The position numbers were made by a program, and so were the translations under genes. The notes beneath the pieces are model-generated. The model worked only from the letters and a program-made list of their open reading frames with translations, made no database searches and was not told where the DNA came from. Shown here piece after piece: positions 52,423-61,417 of a stretch of DNA of 64,000 nt. The number at the start of each line of letters is the position of its first letter. Within the stretch, counting starts at the first letter, position 1. The stretch comes from Incurvaria masculella (Eukaryota; Arthropoda; Insecta; Lepidoptera; Incurvariidae): the NCBI GenBank assembly GCA_946894095.1, contig OX335645.2, forward strand, positions 18,747,001-18,811,000, given 5' to 3'.

Positions 52423-55400
52423 GTAAGTGTTTATCTATCTGTCTATTTGACTACTGACGCAAACGCACGAGGACCTCGTCCAAGCGCTACTTAATAAAAT
52501 CCAGGCTGGTCACCGTAGAAGTTTTAAAATTAACATATATATCGTAGTGTATTTAGTAAGATTTTGCTTCATAGGCCTCATCGTTGCATGGTTTTATCGG
52601 ATTATACCCCTAAAATCAATGCAATGATGTGTTTTTTTTTTCGGCTAAACCCATTTTTTGGTCAGCCCAGTGGGGAATGATCTTGGGATAAATTAACACA
52701 GAATTGAGATAAACCAGACATTTCGAGCACCTTTTATGCTCCATTCTTCACGCTTATTTTCCATTTTGTTAGTTTTCTTTGATAAATTGATATGTCCCTT
52801 TCATAGTTGGATATTACCGCGGAAGACATTCACAGTGAAATTCATAGTTATACATATATAGTAGCAAGAACTTTCGGGACGTCGTAGAAAAAAATGCTAC
52901 TTGTTGATTACAATTTATGTTGTCGATGCAAACGCAATTTTTTTATTGTAATTTTTTTAGATCTTACCTATGACTATGGAATGGACTCCCTACCGAAGTT
53001 TTTCCCTCAAAGTACAACCTGGGGTCCTTCAAACATGGTGTGAAGAAGCACCTGGCCGGCCGGCATGGTTTTCACAGCCCCTGTGAAAGTCCGGAAGCCC
53101 ATGGCGTCGTCGGACGCCTTTCTTGTGAGGTCCTGGCGTGCGCCATATGCCGTGCTTAACATAAAGAACAAAAAAAACCTAGAAATTTGCCATTATGCCA
53201 CGTAGAATTTTCCTCATCAACGCAGGGCGTCGAATTGCCCGCCGGCAACTACGACCTGTCCTCCATCATACACCTGCCGGTGATATTCGTGTCGGGCGTG
53301 CCAGGCGCCGGCAAGCAGACCATCGCGCAAACCATCTCCAACCTGACCGGTTACACCACCATCAGTCCCGGCGACCTGGAGCGCGCAGAGACCACCAAGG
53401 ACACGGACCGCGGACATCTCATCGCCGAAAAGCTGGACGCGCAAGAGGAGGTGCCCGAGGTGGGTCTGATCTCCGCAGCTCTAGACAGACTGTCTGGCGT
53501 GTTACTTGTTCCGTATTTAGGTTATACCGACAAGCTGGACGCGCAGGAGGAGGTGCCCGAGGTGGGTCTGATCTCCGCAGCTCTAGACAGACTGTCTGGC
53601 GTGTTACTTGTTCCGTATTTAGGTTATACCGACAAGCTGGACGCGCAGGAGGAGGTGCCTGAGGTGGGCCTTCTCTCCGCAGCTCTAGACAGACTGTTTG
53701 GCGTGTTACTTGTTCCGTATTTAGGTTATACCGACAAGCTGGACGCGCAGGAGGAGGTGCCCGAGGTGGGCCTTCTCTCCGCAGCTCTAGACAGACTGTC
53801 TGGCGTGTTACTTGTTCCGTATTTAGGTTATACCGACAAGCTGGACGCGCAGGAGGAGGTGCCCGAGGTGGGCCTTCTCTCCGCAGCTCTAGACAGACTG
53901 TCTGGCGTGTTACTTGTTCCGTATTTAGGTTATACCGACAAGCTGGACGCGCAGGAGGAGGTGCCTGAGGTGGGCCTTCTCTCCGCAGCTCTAGACAGAC
54001 TGTTTGGCGTGTTACTTGTTCCGTATTTAGGTTATACCGACAAGCTGGACGCGCAGGAGGAGGTGCCCGAGGTGGGCCTTCTCTCCGCAGCTCTAGACAG
54101 ACTGTCTGGCGTGTTACTTGTTCCGTATTTAGGTTATACCGACAAGCTGGACGCGCAGGAGGAGGTGCCTGAGGTGGGCCTTCTCTCCGCAGCTCTAGAC
54201 AGACTGTCTGGCGTGTTACTTGTTCCGTATTTAGGTTATACCGACAAGCTGGACGCGCAGGAGGAGGTGCCTGAGGTGGGCCTTCTCTCCGCAGCTCTAG
54301 ACAGACTGTCTGGCGTGTTACTTGTTCCGTATTTAGGTTATACCGACAAGCTGGACGCGCAGGAGGAGGTGCCTGAGGTGGGCCTTCTCTCCGCAGCTCT
54401 AGACAGACTGTCTGGCGTGTTACTTGTTCCGTATTCAGGTTATACCGACAAGCTGGACGCGCAGGAGGAGGTGCCCGAAGTGGGCCTACTCTCCGCAGCT
54501 CTAGACAGACTGTCTAGCGTGTTACCCGTTCCGTATTTAGATCACACCGACAAGCTGGACGCGCCGGAGGAGGTGCCCGAAGTGGGTCTTTTCTCCGGAG
54601 CTCTAGACTGACTGTCTGCCCTGTTACTCGTTCCGTATTTAGGTAATACCAACAAACTGGATGAGCAGGATGAGGTGCCCGAGGTGGGTCTTCTCTCCGC
54701 AGCTCTAGACAGACTGTCGGCGTGTTACTCGTAGTCGTATTAGTAATAACGTAAAACCTGGTAAAGCATTTGCATTTCAATTACTGTCTTTTTTTAACGC
54801 AAACCTGTAATTTTTTCATTGGTGCCTCGCCTGCCTATATTTTTTTATCTTTTATAACTAACTACCTAGTAGGTGTGGGGCTGTGCCGAGAGACCAAAGG
54901 TGCTCGGAACCGCCAAATACACTTCACCACGCAAAGCGACGCTCGGCAAGACACCATGCCAGCGGATTTGCGTTAACATATTTTCAAGTGTCTCATTGAC
55001 GCTTGCAGCAAGTGACAGTCGACCTGATCAAGGAAGCGATGCTGGCTTACCGCGAAGCACGCGGTTTCATCCTGGTGGGCTTTCCCAAGAACTACCGCAT
55101 GTCGTCACTCTTCAACAAACAGGTCAAACCACCGGAGAAGATCGTTGCGCTCGAAGTCGACAATGAGGTAAGGATCTCACGACTACGTGTTTGTCAAAGG
55201 TTTCATTGAAAGGCATCCTAAATCTTGAAAAAGATTAAACAGCTTGAGTTTAAGACCAAACTCACTAGGCGATAAGTCCTTCTTAATCTGAGTGGTCAGT
55301 CTGAGTTCTCACCTAAATTGGCGTTTACGCCAAACCAATCGACTGGCGTTTTCTCTAAACTCCATACAAGTTTTTACTAGATATTCTGTGGTTTTACTTT

Positions 55401-58400
55401 TTCAAGCTGTCAAAGTGAAACGCGGACTTCCGATTTGTATGATAACGCGGAGTGGACGTAAACCGCAACGTCGACGTATTTACGGCAACGTTGAGTAAGC
55501 TGTCAAATCAAGCTCGGACTCGCAAATGTTAGTTCGCTTAACGCCCGCTGCACGCGCTCTTCAATTTCTCCACATTTGAAAATGCTAGTCGATCGGTTTG
55601 CCGTAACGCCTTTAACGTTTAGAGTTCTCGTCAAACTGTCTGGCGTGTTATAAGTGAAAAAGTAAATAGTCTATAAGTAGTAGTAAAAGTAAGCTGTCAA
55701 ATCAAGCTCGGACTCGCAAATGTTAGTTCGCTTAACGCCCGCTGCACGCGCTCTTCAATTTCTCCACATTTGAAAATGCTAGTCGATCGGTTTGCCGTAA
55801 CGCCTTTAACGTTTAGAGTTCTCGTCAAACTGTCTGGCGTGTTATAAGTGAAAAAGTAAATAGTCTATAAGGATACTTAGACTACCGGCTCGTAATCGTA
55901 TGGATTTTTTTTTTATAGAAATAGGATGTCTAAGGGACATTTCAACGCTGTGCGTGACGCCAGTTGTGACGTATGGTTAAGTGAACGCCATGCGGATATC
56001 AGTCGGTGAGCGGGGCCGGGTCCTTAACCATACGTCACAAGATGGGTACTAATTCTGTCTAATCTAATCAAAACCAAATCAATTAAATTAATGCACTATA
56101 TATTCAATATATACAAATAGAAACAACAATCAATGTTCTAGGAATAGCATAACCAAAAAAATATACAAGTATGTTAACTCTAGTCCAATGCAGTCATAAC
56201 TTAATAATCAAATAGGCGGGTAGGTATTGAAAATTCAAGATACTCAGGTGAAGGTTTTCCGTCCACGTGCTTCCACGAGCGCCAGTCAAGTCGTTCCCCG
56301 CTCGGTCCCCTCTCCCGTTCTCTCCTTCCCTCGCTGTCTCGCTTGCTCCTCCCCTTCCACCACGTGTCACGCATGCGCAGCAGCATCAGTGGATTGATGT
56401 TTGTTGCCAGGCGATTACAAGTAGGTAAAGAATAGAGTAGGTTCCCAATTGGGCCCCCTAATACGGACGACGACACTGACAAGTGTTACGCGCACTGGCA
56501 GTAAAGCCGGCAAAAACAAGTTTCGGTACGGTACCTGGAGCACGTGGTAGGGCGGCGAATGGCGCTTGAACCTCGCGGCGAAGTTCGAGCGGCTGGGTCC
56601 CCTCAACTGTGGACGCACCGCACCACAGCGGCGAATGACGCCTGCCCACGCGCAGTGAAGCTCGAGCGACTCGGTGTCTCCTCAGCGGTTGGTGGAGCCC
56701 ACTCCAGGGAGCACGGGGTGGGCGCCGAAGAGACGGAGGGTCCGTTTGTGCTCCACCGAGCCAGCCCGAAAGCGGCAAAGGCGAGACCCCGGGACGCGAC
56801 TTGCGTCACTCGCGGCGGTTGGCGGTCTGTGGCAGCGAGATGCGCTCGCACCTGGCGGGCGAACAACAAGATGGCCGCCGTCGTGGTCCTCTCCCATTGG
56901 CTCTGTAGGATCTCCTGATGTTCGCTAGGTGCGCGCGCATGAGGGAGACAGCATCCTTGAATTGCTGAGTGGTAAAAAGAGACGGTACTAATGTTCGTGG
57001 TTTGTTGTTTTGTTTCTAGAAGAATTTCGACCGTTGGTTTCTTGAAACGTGTATTTTTCCATTATGTAGATAACTATAAATGTCCATTGAGAGTATGCAT
57101 AGGCACTGACATCGTTCTTCAGGCTACCGTAAGTGTAGTTCAAGAGATATATGACATACAGATATTGATATTGCCTAAAAATTAAAATAAATAAAGTAAC
57201 ATATGTTACAAATAATTTATCAGGATATACTTACAGATTAGGTCAACTTTTTTAAATACACAATGTTTCGTCTGACTGTACATCTGCGTAATGCGGGGCG
57301 CGACAACTTCAGAGCTAACTAGATGTTTGGCGGAGCCTATACCATCCATCGAATTGAATGAAATATCGATGAACAATTTAACAGATCTTTCAGCTTATAA
57401 TGTAGTCGTGCTGGAAGGTACTGGTATTGCACCCATATATAATACGATAGCTCACGAGCGGCATAATAAAAAGCGACCAGCCAAGAGGGATGGATGATAG
57501 TAGTCGTGGTGTGCCGGCAGGTGGCGGCGGAACGGCTGCAGGACAAGATGTCGGAGCTGGGCAAGCCGGTGGAGGACATCAGCGCGGCGCGGCAGATCGT
57601 GCGGAAGGCGACCAGCAAGTTGTGATGTGTGAATGTAGTCTTGGTGTGCCGGCAGGTGGCGGCGGCACGGCTGCAGGACAAGATGTCGGAGCTGGGCAAG
57701 CCGGTGGAGGACATCAGCGCGGCGCGGCACATCGTGCGGCAGGCGGCCAGCAAGGTGCGCACCGCGCAGAAGCGGTTCGGTGACTCCATGATCATGGTGA
57801 AACGCTTTTAAGCTATGTAGTACTTATCTAGCATGGACACTGATCAAAGAAAGGAGGAGATTTGTTATATAGCGCGCCTGAAACGAGACCCGCTGTCTCC
57901 ATTTTTGCTACGACCACAAACCCAGCTTATACGTACACGCCGCACGCACACGCTGTCGTAAACGTATTGGACGGTTTCCATCGGTGGGAACCGGCTCGCC
58001 TAACGTTATCCTTCGTCACTCATTGGCTACGGAACGAAAAAGGAGTGGCGTCGCAGCCGTGGCGGGAGCACGAACACAAGCTTAATTTTACATTTACGCT
58101 AGAGATTGACAAACTTTAATCGACAACAATAGGTGTATCGACATATAATGGGAAATGTCTGAATGTTTGCTGTTTAGCTACTTAAGGTGGCCCAACCCGC
58201 TCATCTCCCCATACAAAAGGGAAAAGAAGATCACGCCCATATTTCTTGTCAGAGATCCAAAATTTTGCTCAAAATAGCTTTATTTGATCGAACTAGATGT
58301 CTGATGACCATTGGCATTGTAAAATTGTGTTTGGTTTCTAAGTTATAAGGTCCAAAAGTTCGAATTTTTCGCGCGTTTTATACGATAACTTTGGAGGTGG

Positions 58401-60516
58401 ATTACGCAATGATAAAGTAAGAACATCGTATAAAGATTAGTCATTAGACATAGCTTATTTAATCAAGAATCGTGGTTTACTTTTAGCTATAAGTCGTTTT
58501 GAAATTAAAATTTTCGTAAATCCTACCAAATCATACACTATGCACATTGTCTTTTTTTATTGTGGACATGTTGCATCTTCCTCATCACGGAGCGAGTCTT
58601 ATTCTTTGAAACAGAGAAGGTCTCAGAGCGCAACAGCACGGTTTTCATTAAATACGCCTTAAATTCAATTATTATGCCGTGAGGTAATTTTTAGAAATTT
58701 GGTGCTATTATATAAATATATTATGTATGTTATCAAAGCAAGAACGATGCGCTCGCGCCGCGCGTACAGTAGCAGTATATGCCCGGCTTACGGCTTGTTC
58801 GCTATAAGTGCAATTTTGCGCTTATGACGCCGACACGATCCCGTGCGCCTTAACCCATCTAGCTCTTATTTACTTATTCTGTGAGCACGGAAATGCACGT
58901 CTTAACGGCACATTGATCAGCAGCTCCCCATCGAAACGATTATTAATAACTGTGCAAGATTATTAGAGTAATATTTTACAACATACTTGTATTTTTTTTT
59001 TTCATTTTTTTTTATTTATTTGGAGAAACAACAATGCATTCATAAAGTGAATTAACAAAGTAATAAAAATAAACACCAGTCACATATTCTCACAGTTGAG
59101 TTTACAAATGAAAAAAGATGCAGTCGTCGAACATACCTAAACAAACACAGTCAAATGTTAATTCAAATATGAGCATCACATGTCGCATAAAAATAAAAGG
59201 TGGTTACGAAATAAATTGATTTTCCACAGTTGGAAAGGTTAAATAATAATAATATTGCAGGGTTTTCTGAGTTGATTTAAACTCTCATAACGTATATATT
59301 TAAGATACCGCGGTTTCGCCTCTCAGGGTGTACATGAACGGGCGAAGATTTGAACCGAAACATACAAGTCAAGCACCTGCTGCGCCACTAAGCTATGTGC
59401 CGCTAACCGCTAACCGACCTTGGCTCGTGCTCATACTACGTGACCGATTTTACCAACCTATCGACCCCCTCCACCACCTTGCGACCTACCATGGTATGTG
59501 CTCAGACCCCCCCCCCCCCTCCATTTTCACGCAGTATTAAATATTAATTTCTTTGTTAAGCCATGTCCATTTTTGGCATATTTCATCAATATATCATAGT
59601 GTGGTGGGAACAGTACAAGGGAGTGAATTGGCTGAAATACCCGGCGGGCCTAACTCATTCGCGGGCACGGTACAAAACCGTGCTGTTGCGCTCAGGGACC
59701 TTCTCTGTTTCAAAGAATAAGACAGGCTCCGTGATGAGGAAGATGCAACATGTCCTCAAAAAAGACAATGTGCATAGTGTTTGATTTGGTAAGATTTACG
59801 AAAATTTTAATTTCAAAACGACTTATAGCTAAAAGTAAACCACGACCGCTGTAGTCAAAAATCTAGCAAAAACCAAATAGATCACAAATCTTGATTAAAT
59901 AAGCTATGTCTGATGACTAATCTTTTCACGATGTTCTTACTTTTTCATTGCGTAATCCACCTCCAAAGTCATTGTATAAAACGCGCGAAAAATTCGTACT
60001 TTCGGACCTTATAACTTAGAAACCAAACACAATTTTATAATGCCAATGTCATCAGACATCTAGTTCGATCAAATAAAGCTATTTTGAGCAAAATTTTGGA
60101 TCTCTGACAAGAAATATGGGCGTGATCTTCTTTCCCCTTTTGTATGGGGAGATGAGCCGGATGGGCCACCTTAACGACGAATATTATTGACCGCGTGAAT
60201 ACTACGTGCCTTAGCGCTAGTCCCACCCCCCTCCTTGTATCGTGGTATTTCACGAAACCCACGATCAGTCACAAGGTCCCCCGAAATCGGTGAAGTACGT
60301 ATTGATTCAAACCCTAATAGCTGCTAAGTCCCAGGCGCAGCCTTCCATTGTATTAAAACAATAATATGAACTTGAATCGGTCATCAGGTGAACAGCACCG
60401 CCAACCCTGCCGAGCTGACCGCCTCGCTCAGGGACTTGCTGACGGAGAACCTCGACAACGTCCAGGCTCAGCAGCCTGCCGAAGACCACACGACCGCAGT
60501 CGTGTCGGAATCTTAG
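52393..60516 (+). CDS. AK1-like protein with MGC acylation signal, probable weak or dead kinase
   Basis: Exons 52393-52422, 53226-53459, 55009-55167, 57656-57796 and 60388-60516, all phase 0, give 230 residues. The start MGCIFSKTDD fits N-myristoylation (Gly2) plus palmitoylation (Cys3), as in the membrane form AK1-beta of mammals. AK features: P-loop GVPGAGKQT (34-42), SPGDLERAE (57-65, keeps the arginine), VPE|QVTVDLIKEAM, and a final strand-helix VNSTANPAELTASLRDLL. Changed: DGYPR is VGFPK (111-115), and RxDDN is KPVEDI. Loss of the catalytic aspartate and arginines predicts low or no phosphotransfer. It lies 750 bp downstream of AK1, so it is likely an old tandem duplicate. It is a clear AK family member, but the function is unknown; the first exon is inferred from phase and signal. 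Confidence 0.85.
52974..53159 (+). mobile_element. LINE (CR1/Jockey-type) C-terminus
   Basis: The frame LWNGLPTEVFPSKYNLGSFK, then HGVKKHLAGRHGFHSPC and a stop at 53157-53159, is the usual end of such an RT protein. It lies in intron 1 of the AK1-like gene, 66 bp before exon 2. Confidence 0.8.
53226..53459 (+). CDS. AK1-like exon 2: P-loop
   Basis: Acceptor ATCAACGCAG; first donor GTGGGT after GTGCCCGAG, phase 0. It encodes GVELPAGNYDLSSIIHLPVI, VSGVPGAGKQTIAQ, ISPGDLERAETTK and ends KLDAQEEVPE. Joining VPE to QVTVDLIKEAM of exon 3 matches AK1 ([14 protein letters not shown]), so the end is well placed. Twelve further copies of the exon end and donor follow. Confidence 0.85.
53430..54735 (+). 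repeat. 102-bp tandem array, 13 copies, open reading frame
   Basis: Units begin AAGCTGGACGCG at 53430 and recur every 102 bp up to 54654. Each has 30 nt of exon end (KLDAQEEVPE), a GTGGGT or GTGGGC donor, and 72 nt of intron. Because 102 is divisible by three, the frame stays open for twelve units as a 34-residue repeat (VGLLSAALDRLSGVLLVPYL, then GYTD) until a TGA near 54609. Shared variants (TTT for TCT in units 3 and 6, CCT for CCC) indicate recent multi-unit duplication. Confidence 0.95.
55009..55167 (+). CDS. AK1-like exon 3: GYPR-equivalent
   Basis: Acceptor GCTTGCAG, donor GTAAGG, phase 0. It encodes QVTVDLIKEAMLAYREARGF, ILVGFPKNYRMSSLFNKQ and ends IVALEVDNE. DGYPR of active kinases is VGFPK here. 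Confidence 0.85.
55290..55865. mobile_element. MITE of the GGCGTTTACG family with partial tandem duplication
   Basis: 55290-55625 is an inverted copy of 46305-46640. The segment from CTGTCAAATCAAGCTCGG (55500) recurs at 55694, period 194, together with flanking CTGTCTGGCGTGTTATAAG. That flank matches part of the 102-bp repeat unit. Confidence 0.7.
56520..56930. promoter_or_regulatory. CpG-rich island in intron, possible promoter
   Basis: About 400 bp of high GC and CpG contain CAAGATGGCCGCC (YY1-like) and CCCATTGGCTC (inverted CCAAT box). Frames are open on both strands because of composition. No known protein recognised. It could be an internal promoter of the AK1-like gene or of a minus-strand transcript. 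Confidence 0.35.
57521..57796 (+). repeat. 135-bp duplication of the start of AK1-like exon 4 with its acceptor
   Basis: Copy A (57521-57619) and the real exon (from 57656) are each preceded by GGTGTGCCGGCAG. Copy A has the same first 33 codons with five or so changes but ends in TTGTGA with no donor, so only copy B can splice onward. Confidence 0.85.
57656..57796 (+). CDS. AK1-like exon 4: lid-equivalent
   Basis: Acceptor GTGCCGGCAG, donor GTGAAA, 47 codons, phase 0. It encodes VAAARLQDKMSELGKPVEDI, SAARHIVRQAASKV and RTAQKRFGDSMIM. The RxDDN lid motif is replaced by KPVED. Confidence 0.8.
58186..58640. mobile_element. TTAA MITE copy, one end lost
   Basis: After TTAA (58182-58185) it begins GGTGGCCCAACCCGCTCATC and is an inverted copy of 1504-2045. 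Similarity ends at CAACAGCACGGTTTT, so the far terminus is missing. Confidence 0.75.
59507..59519. repeat. Poly-C run
   Basis: Thirteen consecutive C residues. Confidence 0.9.
59641..60170. mobile_element. TTAA MITE copy, left tip worn
   Basis: It matches 1504-2045 in the same orientation from CCGGCGGGCC to GGGCCACC and is followed by TTAA (60171-60174). The left GGTGGCCCAA tip is not preserved. Confidence 0.75.
60388..60516 (+). CDS. AK1-like terminal exon
   Basis: Acceptor GGTCATCAG, phase 0, 42 codons and TAG. It encodes VNSTANPAELTASLRDLLTE and ends TTAVVSES. It is the last strand and helix of the AK fold with an extra hydrophilic tail. Confidence 0.85.
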   Translation: MNSTANPAELTASLRDLLTENLDNVQAQQPAEDHTTAVVSES

Positions 60517-61047
60517 TTCTATTGACGCATACTTCCGTAGTGACGATTTTGACAATTGTGAACTTTTCTTATTGTTATATTAGTTAAAAAAATTAGAGCT
60601 AATTTGGATTTAATTAATTGTTTTACTATGAATTCATCCAAAATAAATGTAACATAAAATGCGTATACCTACATAACGCATATCCCAATGCATAATAATC
60701 GAGACGTTACCCTGCTGTAGAACTCGATCGCAACGCCGCCTACAGGGTCAGATTGTGACTAAACCATCCAGGAGCCTACTTAAAAAATATCATCAAAATC
60801 GGGCCAGCCGTTTAGGAGGAGTTGAGTGACATATACACGCACATAAGAATGTATATATGCGTACATCGTTCATTGCGTCAGGGTCAAACTAATGAATGTC
60901 ACATCTGCCACGATACGACAGTGCAGGTTACATTTGAAGCGGAACCGCCACTTAAAATTATCATTCTAGCTTCTATCATTGTCAAGCATCAGATTATGCG
61001 TCAGTAACCTTACAAACAGGCAGGCTGTTCTTAAATCCCGTCCGGCC
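60517..61047 (+). other. Short intergenic region with transposon tail
   Basis: 3' UTR of the AK1-like gene, then a generic transposon tail around 60690-60870 (CCAGCCGTTTAGGAGGAGTT, a phrase common in insect repeats), then the 5' UTR of the next gene. Confidence 0.5.
60642..60647 (+). terminator. Poly(A) signal of AK1-like gene
   Basis: AATAAA 125 bp after the stop codon. Confidence 0.55.
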
Positions 61048-61417
61048 ATGACCATTGGCAAAGCGTTGAAGCTAGCCATCTGCGCAGCATTCTTCTACAT
61101 CTCCTCGGCAAACGAGAGATGCTCTTCAGCGGAAGGCGCGCCCGAATACCACCTCATCGAGAAGTGCCGTCGCTCCCAGATGAGCGTGATAGCCCGCGCC
61201 AACTTCGCTTCGCTGGGCAGCTGCGAGCGGCTGGCTGCCGAGCGCCGGGGACTTGCGCTCAACTTCAGCCCGTCGGAGGTGGCCAGCGCGCTCGACTACG
61301 ACGAGGAGGAGCCCTTCTACAGCTGCGAGGTGCTCAAGTGTCCAGAGTCGGCCGTCGCCCTGTCCTTGGTCAACGACTCCAGATACGATTACTACAGTTT
61401 ATACGCGAACCCATTGC
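61048..61417 (+). CDS. First coding exon of a secreted or membrane protein, family not recognised
   Basis: ATG at 61048, open for 123 codons plus one base, then GTGAGT (61418). It starts MTIGKALKLAICAAFFYISS, a typical signal peptide with likely cleavage around ANE/RCS. The mature part has cysteines spaced as C-x(15)-C-x(18)-C and then FYSCEVLKCPES and YDYYSLYANPL, like a small disulfide-bonded extracellular module (PAN/Apple-like is one possibility). Codon use is GC-rich as in the AK exons. Later exons are not found before 64000, so the gene probably continues beyond the window. Confidence 0.7.

Larger units (their letters stand above)
55168..57520 (+). other. Intron of AK1-like gene: MITE, duplication, CpG-rich island
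   Basis: It holds a MITE (55290-55625) with a tandem 194-bp duplication (55500-55865), an inverted TACGTCACA-type pair near 55968-56040, and a CpG-rich block (56520-56930). Confidence 0.6.
57797..60387 (+). other. Last intron of AK1-like gene
   Basis: Two TTAA MITE copies (58186-58640, 59641-60170), a poly-C run (59507-59519) and an unassigned stretch with CGCTCGCGCCGCGCG near 58750. No exon seen. Confidence 0.6.

Noticed and set aside
53187..54611. A single uninterrupted protein of about 474 codons over the 102-bp array
   Set aside because: The first codons before 53226 are intron, the conserved AK exon ends at 53459, and VPE joins QVTVDLIKEAM at 55009. The long frame is a by-product of a repeat length divisible by three, unless cDNA shows otherwise.
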